64,000 bases of DNA from Coriaria nepalensis (GCA_027186245.1 CP114488.1:4290501-4354500); one strand, 5' to 3'. Positions 1 through 12,200 are shown, counted from the first letter of the stretch. Numbers and translations are program-made. Notes: generated by a model from the sequence alone, not told the origin.

Positions 1-1
1 G

Positions 2-3000
2 AGTAACACTAAGGAAAATGCTTTATTGGACTTGTACGAGGATATAGTATCTGATGATGAGGTCCAAACAAGATTTAAAATGCCTTGAAAGATTGACACT
101 TGATTTTGCATACACTGGGTTTCTCATTTTATGTTAGGATGTGAAGAATGGTGCTATTTATTCAGAATATAGATAAGATATGTACAGATGCAATTAGAAC
201 GGTGCTATTTATTCTTGTTTTTGTTATTTTTTCTTTTAATTTATACGCAATTGATGCAATATATTGTGTTGCTTTGGTTGTGCTAATTGTATCTATACAT
301 ATCTCATCTATAGTCCTATTATCAAGGGTTCAATGTATGAAAATTAGGATAAGTCTCTTTAGAACATGGAATAATACAGATTATAACCCTCTTTGTCATC
401 TCTTTGGGAAGGGGAAGGGCATGGTCTCAGATTTTCTTTCCACCCATAGTGCTGAAAAGCTAAACCGAAGATATTTTCCTGCTTTTGGAAGTAAAACACA
501 CGATGGTTCATTCAAATGGTCCACCATTAGTAAAGAAGCTGAGGCACTTGCACATCCGAATGAAAGAATTCCCTTTTCTTCATCTAATTCGAAAGCAAGT
601 AGCTTATGTAGAGGTGATGTTTTATTCTTTTGCTATTGAATCTGTGTATCATTTCCATATTCTCATTTTCTGCTAAATAAGGCATCACGAGTGTCGTCAA
701 TTACTGTAGGACAAGATTCTTGAAGTAGGGTTTCTTTTTTTAACTTTTGGACTTGTGGTAGTTGCAACTTTAACCCTTTGTTTTGACATTGAGTTATTTA
801 AACCCTGGTGTTTTGACTCATGGGAAATTTACCCCTTCAGTCAAAAACTTCCCCACAAATTCTAATGCAGTCTCGAAGTTCATGCGGTAGTTCAATACTC
901 AACAATGACCCCACTAAGCTGGGTGGAAAGTTTGACGATGCGGGAAAATTGCATGAGTCAAGACACAAAGATTAACCTGCTGCAAGCATAAATTTTGGGG
1001 GTAAAGTTGTAGAGTTCTCATATATTTAAACCTAGAGAGGGAAAAAAATCCACCTCTGGTAGGCTTGGCATGTGACTATGTCTGGACTATAGCTAAAAAC
1101 AGAGAATGAGGTATGAAATTACTCAACTCATCTTTCTCTATACAGGAATATACAGACTTATAGATCCTTCTAGGATTCAAAATAGGATAATAATCTGCCT
1201 AATTAAGAATAAATAAAAAAGATCCCTATAGTTACTGCTCTAGACCACTAAAGTCTCTATTTATCTAAATATAGCACCTACTTAAATATGGTACATAATT
1301 ATAGCCTAATTCCTAGTATTCGGGTAAGACTTTCAACACTCCCTCCCAAGTTGGCATGAAAATATCTCTCATGGCAAGCTTGTTGACTAAATTCTCATGT
1401 AACGCCTTGGGGAGTCCCTTGGTGAGTATATCGGCTGTTTGGCTAGCTGTAGGTATATAAGACATGCATATCACACCACTGTCTATCTTTTCCTTGATGA
1501 AGTGCTTGTCCACTTCTACATGCTTTGTTCTATCGTGTAGAATAGGATTATGAGTTGTAGAGATTGTTGCCTTGTTGTTACAATACACTTTGATAGGTGT
1601 TGGTGTAGGAACCTTCAATCCTCCTAGGAGTCGCTTAATCCACAATACTTCACATAATTCATGTGCTACCGAGCAAAATTCTATTTCAGCACTACTCCCT
1701 GCCACTGCACTTTATTTCTTACTTCTCCATGTAACCAAATTCCCTCCTACAAAGATACAATAGCCCGAGGTAGATCTTCTGCCACTTATATTACCTGCCC
1801 AACCTGCATCCGTGTAGGCTTCTGCCCAACCTACATCCGTGTAGGCTTCTGCCCAACCTACATCCGTGTAGGCTTCAACTTGAAGATGACCTTTATTTTT
1901 GAACATTAGTCCTGTGCCCGAAGTCCCTTTTAGGTATCTTAAAATTCTGAGCACAGCTTCAAAGTGTGTAGGCCCTAGTGAATGCATGAATCGACTTACA
2001 ACACTCACTGCAAAAGTAATGTTAAGTCTAGTATGTGTTAGATAAATCAGTCTCCCAACCAATCTTTGATAATGTTCTCGGTCCATTATTTCATTAGAAG
2101 CTGCTGCTTTCAACTTCACATTAGGTTCGGTTGGAGTATCTGCTGCCTTACAACCAGTCGTCTCTATTTCTTTGAGTAGATCAAGGACATATTTGCGTTG
2201 GTTGACAAAAATTCCCTCTTTGGACCTTGCAAACTTCATTATAAGGAAGTACTTCAGTTTTCCCAAATCCTTAACTTCAAATTCTGCCTCAAGCTTCCTT
2301 TTTTAGTTACTGATTTCAGTCGATTCATCCCCTATCATGATTATGTCATCTATATAAACAATCAAGATAGCTATCTTACCTTCGGCGGAATGTTTGAAAA
2401 ATAGTGTGTGGTCAGCTTGACTTTGTAAGAACCCATGTCTCCTAATGACATCTTCAAAGCGCTCAAATCATGCTCTAAGAGATTGCTTCAGTTCATATAG
2501 AGCTTTCTTTAACTTGCTTCACTCTACCCTTCCCAGGTCTTTCTACAAATCTAGGTGGTAGGTCTCCATACACTTCTTCTTGTAAGTCTCCATTTAAAAA
2601 AGTATTTTTTACATCAAATTGATAAGGTTGCCAATTGGAGTTACCTGCAAGAGAAAGAAGTATTCTAATAGAGTTAATCTTAGTAACAGGAGCAAAAGTT
2701 TCTTGGAAGTCAATACCATGAGTTTGGGTTTTGCTACAAATCTCGCCTTGTATCTTTTGGCACTTCCGTCAGCTTTACACTTAACTGTGAACACCTATTT
2801 ACACTCAACTGCTTTCTTATTTTTGGGCAGGTCAATGACACTCCATGTATTATTATTCCTAAGAGCATTCATCTCCTCTATCACAGCTAATTTCCAATTC
2901 GGGTCACCCAAGGCTTCCTGAATAGTTCTTAGAACAGACATATTTGAGATCCTAGTCACAAATGATCTATGAGTGTTCGACAATTTTTTATATGATAAGT

Positions 3001-6000
3001 ATTTTGCCATAGGATGTTGAGTGCAAGTTCGGGTCCCTTTTCAAAATGCAATTGGAAGGTCAAGATCATTAGCAAACAGATTTGGTGTATCAATAGATAA
3101 AAAAGGAAGATTCACCTGAGTTGTAGAGCCGTTACTTGGCGGATTTGATTGGACATCTGTTGGAGGAATGGTTGGAGCTGTAGTACTTTTGTGAAACCTT
3201 TTCCTGGTATAAACCTTGTTGAGTATTATGATCCATTGGAATTACATCTCCCCCTGTCTCTGATACAATCACATTTGGCAAGGTAGAAATAGGAGTACTC
3301 CCACTAGTTTCCATACTCTCAACATATATTTTGGTAAAATGTTCATCAGGATTAACTAAGGGCATAGAAACAGTTTCCCAAAAATTATTTTCTTCCATTG
3401 TATTCTCCTTTTGAAAACAATTTTTTTGAAAGCAGGGTTGTTTCTCAACAAAGCTTACATCTATTCTCTCGAAGAATTTTTTGTGACTATTAAAACATTT
3501 GTACCCTTTTTTATTTGATGCATAACCAAAGAAAACACATTTTTCAGATTTTGGGTCCAACTTTGACATGAAAGCATTTGGTATATACAGATAACAGGTG
3601 CAACCGAACACCTTTAAAGGAAGACTTGCAGTGATTCTAGTAAAAGGGACAAACCATTTCTTTTCAGATAGTGCGTTGACCTTAGATGGACCCCAAACAT
3701 CACTATGAATGTAACTTAATTGGAAAAAAAGCATGATGATGGTCTTTAGCCAAATGACAGGCTTCGCAATGAAATTCTGAATGACTAATTTCTTTAAACA
3801 TGAAGTACATGTTTTAGATATGAAAAACCTGGGTGTCCTAATCTCTTATGCCATAACATGATCTGATCAGAAACAAAGGTTGAGTTGGTACTACCTAATC
3901 CATGAACTTGTTTATTCCCGAAAGCAGTTTCATCGTAGTAGTACAATCCAATACTTCCTTTAGCAGTTTCAATCATCTTCCCCGAGTTTCGGTTCTAAAA
4001 TACACAAGTGAAAGGGGAAAAAAGGATGGAACAATCAGATTCTGTTGACAGTTTATTAACGGACAGAAGATAGACAAGTTTTGGGACATGTAAGACTGAT
4101 TTTAAGGTGATCTTTTCTTTAATTTTAATGTGTGCTTTTTCTATAATGGATGAGAAACTACCATCGGCTCTCGTAACTTTTTATGTACCAGAACATGGAT
4201 AATATGAGTCAAATAGTTGGAGACAACTTGTCATGTGATCGGAAGCCCCTAAATCGATGATCTAAGGGCAGTTCTTCCTAGAGCTGAGAGTGCCAGAGGA
4301 TATCTACCTGTTTGTGCCATAGAACCAGTAGGGGCATTAGGTGACGAATAGGATTTTAGTAGTTTTAGAAGGTGATCTAATTGCTCTTTTCCGAACATAG
4401 ATGACTCGACCTCATTTGCTGTAGGCATATTCCATTCACCTTGTTTGTTTATCCTCCTATAGGATGGTCTTCCATTCAGCTTATAGCAATTTTCTCGCGT
4501 TTGGCGTGTTTTTCCACAATAGTCACAGTGCATATTATTCTTGTCTCTTGCACGCTGCTGTTGGTAGGTTCTTCTGGCAGCTTGAGCTTTAGGTATGGCT
4601 AAGGCTAATCCTTCCACATTTCTAGTTGAATCTGTGGCCTTCTTACCTAACATCACATGTCTCCGACTTTCTTCTCTCTATACCTCTACAAAGACTTCCC
4701 CGATTATAGGCATGGGAATCCTTCCAACTATTCGACCACAAATCTCATCATATTCAACATTTAAACCTGTAAGAAATTTGAAGATTCTGCTTGTGGCCAT
4801 CATCTTCTTGTATTGATTGCAAACCCCGGGAGATTACCACTCGTAATCGTTGAACAAGTCCAAATCCAGCCAAATTCTTTTAAGAATATTGAAGTACTTA
4901 GTAATAGAGTCCTCACCTTGGCGAATTTCCCCTAATCGTAGGGTTAATTCGTAAATTTGGGACCGGTTCCCTAGATCAGTGAACATCAGTAAAACATTGT
5001 CCCATAGTTCCTTGGCTGTACGATAACATAGGTAGTTTGCACCTATCTCTTCAGTCATGGAGTTGACCAACCATGTCATCACCATTGAGTTTTCAGGATC
5101 CCAAATGGTATAGTCCTTCACGTCGGGCTTCTCTGTATCTCATGTGATGTAGCCAATGTTTCCTCTCCCTCTAATGTACATGCGAATAGACTGTGACCAT
5201 CTAATGAAATTATCCTCATTCAGTCGAATTATAGTAATCTAAATGGGTGAGTTTCTGATGGATGTCGGAGTGCTTGAAGTTCGGGGTTAGGGGGCTGATC
5301 AGAAGTGATTTCAGCATCTCTAGGGGCAGCGGCAAACTAGTTTTAACCTAGGGTTCTATTCCTAGCTCTAATACCATAAAAGCAGAGAATGAGCTATGAA
5401 ATTACTCAACTCATCTTTCTCTATACAGGAATATACATATTTATAGATCCTTCTAGGATTCAAAATAGGAAAATAATCTTCCTAATTAAGAATAAATATA
5501 ACAGATCCCTATAGTTACTACTGTAGACCACTAATCTCTCTATTTATCTAAATGTAGCACCTACTTACATATGGTACATAATTATAGCTCGGGTAAGACT
5601 TTCAACAATAGCTTTTTTATTAGTAGTCATTTTGAAATATCTAATCTTCAATCACTATTCAAAATCCTATATAACCTTACAGGCACCAAAGGAAATGCCA
5701 AGCAAAAGTTCTCATTCCATTTTCAGACTCGCCAGAGAGAAGTGTCTCATTGTTCTATGTCTAGAGACAAAAAATATCATCTATCCAAGGTTGATGAACT
5801 ACCTAATAACTATGAAGCTGTTGATCTTCTAGCATGTGCTACTGAAGATTTTGTGGGAGAAAAGGTGAAGAATCAGCTAGATACTGTGCCTGTAGACGGG
5901 GAACCTATCGGGCAAGGAATTTTCTGCACTTCAATGACTGAGCTCTTAGATGGCCTTCAAGATAAGACTAGTCTCCTTAGAGGAAATCCAAAATTGGTAC

Positions 6001-7851
6001 AATCTTTCTTCATTGCCAATAACTCTCACTCTCATAACTTCTAGTGAATAGAATTTTTTCACTAATTATCGTTTTGATATCTCATCATTCTTTGCTAGTA
6101 TAATAGGGCAAGAGGAAAAAGAGTGTGGGGTGCAAAGAAAAGTGTGTTGTCATTGAGAGAAAGAACCATAGAGAGTGAAGATGACCCACCCAAGTCCATT
6201 GATAGGGATTCACCAAGCGATTGTGATGTAATCTTGTTGCTGCAATTTTTGATCCTGTTAAACTTGGTTATTAGTATATTATATGGGAAACGTTTGCACA
6301 GGACAATGATCAAAATTTGAAGCTTGCTATTCCATGGATGGGAGGGCAAACCATTACCGATAAATTTGAAGTAGCTATAGGCGATGGTACATGTATGGAT
6401 GTTGAAAGGGATCCTGTCACTGTGCCTAAAACATTCAGGTAAAAGTTGAGAATATATTTCTTTTGTGCCCTGTTATACTATTTGATAGGTATAGCTATAG
6501 GTATGGGTAAAGGTATATGTATAGGTATAGATATAGGGTATTCAAAATGATAATTATAAGGATGTGAATAAAAAGGAAAATCTAAAAATAAAATGGACCT
6601 AAATATCATGCATTCTACCTTTCCCTTTGCTTATTTTTGAGTGGATATCTTGATGAATCTCTTCCAAAAAAAAAAAAAAGTGAAAAGTCCAAGTATTTAT
6701 GAAAAGCATATCTAGTTTTTTTCATGTACTTTTGGGGGTTGATGGAAAATTAGCCGATAATTAAGGGCACTCTGCAATTGAACCATGAATTATCTTCTGA
6801 ATTCTCCCCTGTGGTAGCATGATAAAACTCTTCTTCAAAGTGAGTTTAAATGTCTAAAATTCTTCTCTCTTTGGCCAATAATGAATACCTCTATTCCAAT
6901 CAGCTGAGTTTTCGGCCATGCCAACTCTGCAGAACTGGTTTACTTGGAAAGTTGCAGCAGGTCATGCAGAGTGAAAAGCAAAGAGAGATTGATTTCTTAA
7001 ATAAATTACCTGGTAAGCATATTTCCTAATAAAGAAAAGAAAAATTAATATGTGCTTTTTATTTGATAAATTGTTTTAAAATTTCTACTTTGAAACGAGA
7101 AGAAATTGAGAACTCTAAATTTATGTGAGACCCCCGTCTCAAACTGTTTTTTCTATAGAGAGAGTTTTCTTCCTTACAAGAGCTTTAGTAAAAGAAAGAA
7201 ATGTTTCTGAGAAGATTAGGTGAGATCACATCTACTTGGGAATATATATATGTTAACTTGCCAATGTGTAGAAAATTGTAAATAAATGAGGTAATAACAT
7301 ACAACAAATTTCTATGCTTCTTTTGTACTACCTCCTCAGTTGAGCCAGGCTGTATCGATGTAAAAATCCTGGAAAGATACTTCGAGGCCAAGCTTGTTGT
7401 TTGTTGTTGCTCTGTGGGCGAAAACATGAAGGTAAAGTTTTCAATTAGGAAGTTCGATACATGACTTTTAAGATATCTTTCTCATGGATTTTCTAACATG
7501 GAAAGTAAAAAGATAATAAGAAAGTTCTATGAGATTGCAAGTAAATTATCCATTTTTTTACCTCACAGCTCAATCTCAACTATGAATATGGCATACCTGT
7601 CTGAGGTTGGATAAATTTTAACTGAGGTTCTTGTTTTCAGTTCTATTGGTTTCATTATTTATTGTTTTTTGTTCAGAGATCTCCATTACAACATAATAAC
7701 CCAATCAATATGGAGAATGGAGGAAGAAAAAGGACAATTATTTTCAGTCCAAGAGTTTGCGGAAATGTAGAGCTTGATGTTGGGAACTTCATACGTGTAC
7801 ATTCCCCATGGTATGTTCGTGAAGTTATATATTTTTGACAATTTATGTGTC

Positions 7852-7886
<35 letters not shown>

Positions 7887-8419
7887 GGTGCATCTTCTGT
7901 TGTATTGGATATCAAGGCTGTTAGTTTTCATTCATTTTTTTTTTCCTGTGTGATATTCTTTCTATAGCTTTAGAGATCTATAATTTGTTTTCTGGTCATA
8001 CAGAGAATAATAGTTTGAATAATTTAAGAATGTTTATGGGAATGGTGGGGACAGATTTTTCGAAAATGGTTTAGTTGGAGCTGCTATAAACTTAGGGTTA
8101 GAGTATTCAGGTTGTAATGTCTCATAAAACAAGTGGTAATTGATTGGCAATTATAAAATAACTGGTGTGCTTGCGTAATATTCATATATTAAGCAAGTGA
8201 TTAACGTGTAATTTGTTCTTTTTTGTTTTGGTCTTTGCGTTGAGGACAGTAGGTTTTTTCTTTAATTTTCATATTTTTATGAAAAATGTTCAATTCGAGG
8301 TGTTCTTTGCTTTACATGTTATGCTAAACTCGTTTGGCAGGAAGGAGGTCCACATAAGCAACGGCGAGGGTATTATTTTGTCGACATACTTCTCCAAGAT
8401 TTCAAGTCACCAAAATTGA
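2..8419 (+). CDS. Uncharacterised multi-exon plant gene, 3' part (5' end outside window)
   Basis: I do not recognise this protein. Likely coding exons are 348-613, 5683-5996, ~6107-6227, 6275-6438, 6933-7012, 7340-7431, 7677-7810 and 8341-8419, ending at TGA 8417-8419; bases 2-61 may be a further exon. Most junctions are GT-AG and keep frame: 613/5683, 6227/6275, 6438/6933, 7012/7340, 7431/7677 and 7810/8341 all close correctly. Two do not: 5996/6107 with canonical sites, and 61/348, so an exon is missed there or the frame is damaged. The text is protein-like (SKEAEALAHPNERIP, RERTIESEDDPPKSID, VMQSEKQREIDFLNKL). The C-terminus is short and beta-rich (NVELDVGNFIRVHSPW, then GIILSTYFSKI), which could suit an OB-like fold, but that is only an impression. 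A Copia element lies in the intron 614-5682. Confidence 0.55.
1089..1093. repeat. Target site duplication, left copy (ATAGC)
   Basis: ATAGC directly abuts the left LTR end and matches the five bases after the right LTR. Five bases is the usual size for Copia integration. Confidence 0.85.
1094..1338 (-). repeat. Copia 3' LTR
   Basis: This 245-bp LTR begins TGTTGAAAGTC on the minus strand and ends in TTTTTA. It differs from 5377-5607 by scattered substitutions and small indels, for example a 13-bp stretch near 1315 (TAATTCCTAGTAT) absent from the other copy, so the insertion is not very recent. Confidence 0.9.
1313..3010 (-). pseudogene. Copia reverse transcriptase and RNase H remnant
   Basis: The RT start is at 3010-2795 (WKLAVIEEMNALRNNNTW), then KRYKARFVAK at about 2750 followed by a frameshift. 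The VYIDDI polymerase motif lies near 2345-2360, and 2266-1712 gives the RT tail and the start of RNase H (RYLKGTSGTGLMF, GRRSTSGYCIFVGGNLVTW). The RNase H end is at 1705-1313 (ADILTKGLP). A 27-bp segment at 1803-1876 is tandemly triplicated in frame, repeating EAYTDVGWA around the first RNase H aspartate. Several frameshifts make it non-functional. Confidence 0.88.
1339..1353 (-). promoter_or_regulatory. Copia polypurine tract
   Basis: The minus strand reads CAACTTGGGAGGGAG directly before the 3' LTR, in the position of the plus-strand primer for reverse transcription. Confidence 0.7.
3132..3976 (-). pseudogene. Copia integrase remnant with deleted catalytic core
   Basis: 3976-3794 holds the GAG-pre-integrase motif (LWHKRLGHPGFSYLKHV). 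3734-3132 begins with the first part of the core (YIHSDVWGP) and passes almost at once to the C-terminal part (PLKVFGCTCYLY, CVFFGYASNKKGYKC). The stretch that should carry the second catalytic Asp and the Glu is absent, so strand transfer is impossible. This is an internal deletion and not merely a point-mutated copy. Confidence 0.8.
4249..5121 (-). pseudogene. Copia gag remnant (UBN2-like domain and zinc knuckle)
   Basis: The minus strand at 5121-4834 encodes a gag (UBN2-type) segment with AKELWDNVLLMF and QGEDSITKYFNILKRIWLDL, typical of plant Copia capsid proteins. After a break, 4656-4249 carries the knuckle CDYCGKTRQTRENC at 4486-4527. The family pattern is C-x2-C-x4-H-x4-C; here the histidine is glutamine, so zinc binding is probably lost. 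The frame is broken between 4660 and 4830. In an intact element this product would coat the RNA genome in virus-like particles. Confidence 0.8.
5361..5376 (-). promoter_or_regulatory. Copia primer binding site
   Basis: The minus strand reads TGGTATTAGAGCTAGG directly after the 5' LTR. This is the usual plant Copia site complementary to the initiator methionine tRNA 3' end (TGGTATCAGAGC), with one C-to-T change. Confidence 0.8.
5377..5607 (-). repeat. Copia 5' LTR
   Basis: This 231-bp LTR pairs with 1094-1338. It starts TGTTGAAAGTC on the minus strand and is followed at once by the primer binding site. Confidence 0.9.
5608..5612. repeat. Target site duplication, right copy (ATAGC)
   Basis: ATAGC directly follows the right LTR end (TTCAACA at 5601-5607) and matches 1089-1093. 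Confidence 0.85.
7856..7883. repeat. (AT)n microsatellite in an intron
   Basis: An uninterrupted AT dinucleotide run of about 28 bases lies in the intron between the exons ending at 7810 and starting at 8341 of the unidentified gene. Confidence 0.9.
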
Positions 8420-10389
8420 AACAAATTGGATGGGAAGTCTATGTGAGTCCTCTGTCAGATCCAGACCATTCCCTCCCAACCAAAAATCCAAGGACTTGGT
8501 ATGTTCAGCCAGTATCCTACGCTGGTAACTGAACCTTCATCTTTTCATTTCCTTTTTAATTTTTTAGTCTTTTCTACCCTGATATTATCATCATAACCGA
8601 TCCAATGCGTCCTCCACTGCTGCCAATCCCCCTTCTCTCTCACTGTCTATTTGTGTCAATTAGATACGCTGCAAAAGGTTTGATTTTGTTGGTTCTTAAA
8701 AGTTTTAGAAGGTAAACAGTATTTTTTAAAGTTGAAATAAGTAAAATTTTAGATTATCAAAGGTTTTTAGGGATAATACTTTTATAACGTAACAATTTGT
8801 AACTCATATGATTTTACCTTTTCAGATCCTTTGATATATTGTGAACTTTCTCAAACTTGTTGTCTGTGTATTTGATTTTCAATAAACCCCATTGTATCTT
8901 GACAAAGAAAAGTAGAGCGGTATGCTTGAAATTGGAATATGCTAGTTCTTAACCAAAAAGAGTGGTAGTCTGGAATTTTCCTTCTGATATTTTCTTTAAT
9001 TCAATCTTGCACTTGTCCCCTGACTGATTCTTGGAGTTGAGTTGAGATTCAATGCCTACCAAATACCATGCCTATTATACTTTTGGAGGAATTTTAACTG
9101 TTAATTTACCATCCGAAGACCAAAAAAATGACTCATTTTTTTTATGTTTTTGTTTCTTATAGTTTTACTCGTAAATATATAGGTAAAATGCACTTTCAAT
9201 CTTTGCATTATAATTCGTTAATCTTGTTAGAGTTTAGATTTGCATCATGATTAAGAGTATAATCATATTTTCAATTTAAAATAAAATTATCTATATTTGG
9301 AGAATTTCAGTATAATTTCTGGAAGTCTAATTTTTTTTATTGATTCTTGTTTGAATATGTTTATATGATTTTAATAATTGATATGCCCTTAACTTTTAGT
9401 CTGATTGCGTTGGATTAAGGTCTACATATTTAGGGCTAGTTATTGTACGCGTGGCATTCAATAACTGGATATTTGAGGATCTTAAAATATTTTCTAAAGG
9501 TATGTCGAAGTAGGATGAACACAATTGCAATGATAAAAATCAGATAACGATCATGAAAGCTTTCTTCATCATACATGTGATCAATCTGCATGGGGCCAAT
9601 GAACAACCTACATATAAAAAGTACTAATGGATGCATGTGATCGGTCCGAATAGATCATAACTTAAATTACCCTCAAAGATCAAATCACTTATTGTATTCA
9701 ACTGTAAATTTCGTAATGTATACACAAATTCAAAATTTCTTCATCTTAAGTACATTTAAGTTTATTTATTTCATTAAACTATGCATACATGTGATGAGAG
9801 TTCTCAGTATCATTAATATCTCCAAAACATATAATAATTTTATATAAATTGTATTTTTCAAAAGAAATTTATCCTTCTAGAGAGTTGGATTAATTATCTT
9901 GATCAATTAAATATTTATTCAAGAATAAATACCTAAAGGGTCGAAAATTTCAATTCATATTCTAGGGCGAGATTTATCTGCTTTTACGCAATTGGTTAGA
10001 GTTGCCTTGAGTTTCTGTGCTTTTAAATAAGCGATTGGTAACGCACGTAGTAAAGAGGCATCACTGTGCAATTGACTCAGAGTGTTTACCATGTCCAATA
10101 GAGGTTAGGCTCTTTTGACTGGATTTTAACTATACAAGGAATTAGAGAAATTTCGCATTTGTGCTTCAGAAGTATTTGCTACCGAACGATGTCATATCTT
10201 AAGTCATCCATCATTGATCAGTGTTTTTAGCATTAGTCCAAAAGCTTTGGTAGACCCCACTCTTTATCGGTATGTTTGGATACCATTTTGCACGGTAGAA
10301 TAAAAAAATATATATTTTATGGAATGAACGATAATAAATTTTTTTTAAAGGTTATGGTATTTATGATTCTCAAACCTAATATTATACTT
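8420..10389. other. AT-rich intergenic DNA, no gene seen
   Basis: This begins with the likely 3' UTR of the unidentified gene. Beyond that I see no reading frame with protein-like composition, no repeat boundary and no RNA gene. Confidence 0.5.
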
Positions 10390-12200
10390 TGATATCATTC
10401 AATATAACTTCAGTTATTTGGCATGTGTTCAAGTTGGTGCAGTCTATAACATGATAAGATTAGATCCATCATTTTAGTATTGAAAGGAATATCCTATGAA
10501 TAATATACATCATGCAATGAAGAAAATATTTGTACAAAATAGTATAATATGAAAAGAGTTTATGCAAATCCATTGTGTGATTGCATAAATGTTCATATAA
10601 TTCATAAGAATAATTTAGTAGGATTTAACACTTAAACCAATCTCTAGGATTGTTTGGGACCACAAATAAATAGAATATCAATATGGTATATCAAGTAGTC
10701 AACTACAGTTCTTATGGAAGTTCATAAGACTTTTCTTTACATTGGTGGTCTATTGGGGCGAATAGAGAGTTGGGGCAATGGGGGCAGCTGCACCCATAAG
10801 CCTGAAATTTTTTTAAAATTTTTTTATGGGGATAATTTTAAATTATAAAATTTTGGGGGTAAAATTTATAATTTTTATATTCTTACCCCAAGTCTCTTAA
10901 GCCTCTATTTCTCAATATGCAGTTCACGTAATCTTGCCCCTACATTGAAAAATAGCATGCTACTAGGGGTTTAAGTTAATTGATCATAAAAGATGATCAC
11001 ATAATTATTTAGTTTAAAATATTTTAAGGTCCAAATGATTCATTCATTAGAATGGATCAAATTCACTTGTTGTGGGGCCTACCTACGAAGTATGATAGAA
11101 CGTATTCGATCACACACTAAAAAGATGATTGGGTCTGAGTTGCATTCTAATTTGGAGAATTTTGACTTGTTCATAATAAACTTGATTTAAAGAGTTAAAT
11201 TATTAATTAGTCTAATTTATTAAGTCTAAGTCTATGTCACATTGGCCCTACCAGCATATTAAAAATGTAATTTAGATTTAATTTGAAATTAAATAATTAA
11301 TTATAAAAATAAAAGATTGACAAGATGAATTTATTAAATTGGGATTTAATGAATTTAATTTAATGTGAATATTTTTTGAGTCAAGAGAAAGTTTGGTTTG
11401 TCATTAAAGTATTAATGGGCCTAACAAGAACCAAGTGGAAAGATCCACATTAAATTATGTATTTTACTGGGTAAAATTAGATGTTTATCTAAAATTCTAA
11501 AATTTATTTTAATTTCTAGAAAATGTGAATTAAAATGAACTTTCGAAAATCCAAATACAAGTTAAAAAGTGAATCGAGCCTTGGAGGCCCCACTTGGACT
11601 TGACTAAAGAGAGTGTGTCCTATATATAAGGACACACTTCCCTAAGGTTTCCCATAATTTCCATTTGTTGTCCACTTTAGAGAGAGAGTGAGAGAGCATT
11701 TTTCTCTAAAAGAGAAAACTATCATCTTTTCTTTTCTTTTCTTTTTCTGCAAGATTCTATAAAGAGTTGAGATTTAACCAAGATAATCACGAGAGAGTTG
11801 TTATCAGTGTGGATATAAGTTAGAGATCGGGTAATAGCTTGGAACCAACATCTCACGGTGGCGGCTCTTGGTGGTGGTGGTGGTGGTTGGCAACACTAGT
11901 CAAGGAAAAAGGTGAAGAACCATCCTGTTCTTAGAGGAGTGGATAGTTAGGTATAATCGTATCACTCTTTCGATTATATTTCTAGATTAGTGATATTTAG
12001 AAATGAATGAACCAGAAAATCTGGATGTTGAAAATATAGCATACAACTCTTGATCTTGAGATATTCGATTGAATCAGATATCCAGAAGCTATATTTTTTG
12101 AAAATGGCCTTCTGCTCAGGATAAGCAAAGATTGACTAACTTACAGTGGTATTAGTGAAAGTGTATACCGATTAAGCCAATTCTGTTAAATATGATGGGT
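10390..12200 (+). repeat. LTR-like non-coding repeat (probable solo or degenerate LTR)
   Basis: The first part (10390-11120) resembles 12340-12970, 52340-53060 and 61800-62690: shared phrases include the 'tagtttaaaatattttaag' block and the 'ctaccagcgtgatgtag...atcgctcaaat' type end. Downstream at 11620-11640 there is a TATA-like TATATATAAGGACAC followed by a purine-rich leader (GAGAGAGAGTGAGAGAGC), the layout of an LTR with promoter and transcript start. No coding capacity is visible. The boundaries and lineage are uncertain. Confidence 0.45.

Larger units (their letters stand above)
1094..5607 (-). mobile_element. Ty1/Copia LTR retrotransposon, degenerate, inserted in an intron
   Basis: The element is bounded by two near-identical direct repeats (1094-1338 and 5377-5607) and flanked on both sides by ATAGC, so both ends are resolved. 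On the minus strand the order is 5' LTR, primer binding site, gag, GAG-pre-integrase, integrase, reverse transcriptase, RNase H, polypurine tract, 3' LTR; integrase before reverse transcriptase is the Copia order. At about 4.5 kb it is close to full size, but the reading frame is broken by stops and frameshifts and the integrase core is deleted, so it cannot move on its own. It lies antisense to the host gene, within the intron 614-5682. Confidence 0.93.

Noticed and set aside
148..639. 163-residue frame taken as one protein from its first ATG
   Set aside because: The first ~65 residues are hydrophobic intron-like AT-rich translation; the exon more likely begins at 348 after an AG acceptor.
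6275..6438. Idea that this exon is an ELM2-type or CLASSY-like domain
   Set aside because: Only a few residues resemble those families; the key motifs are absent, so no name is given.
8341..8529. Alternative frame in the last exon of the unidentified gene (to a later stop)
   Set aside because: Only the frame ending at 8419 is in phase with the preceding exon; the other frame is a shadow.
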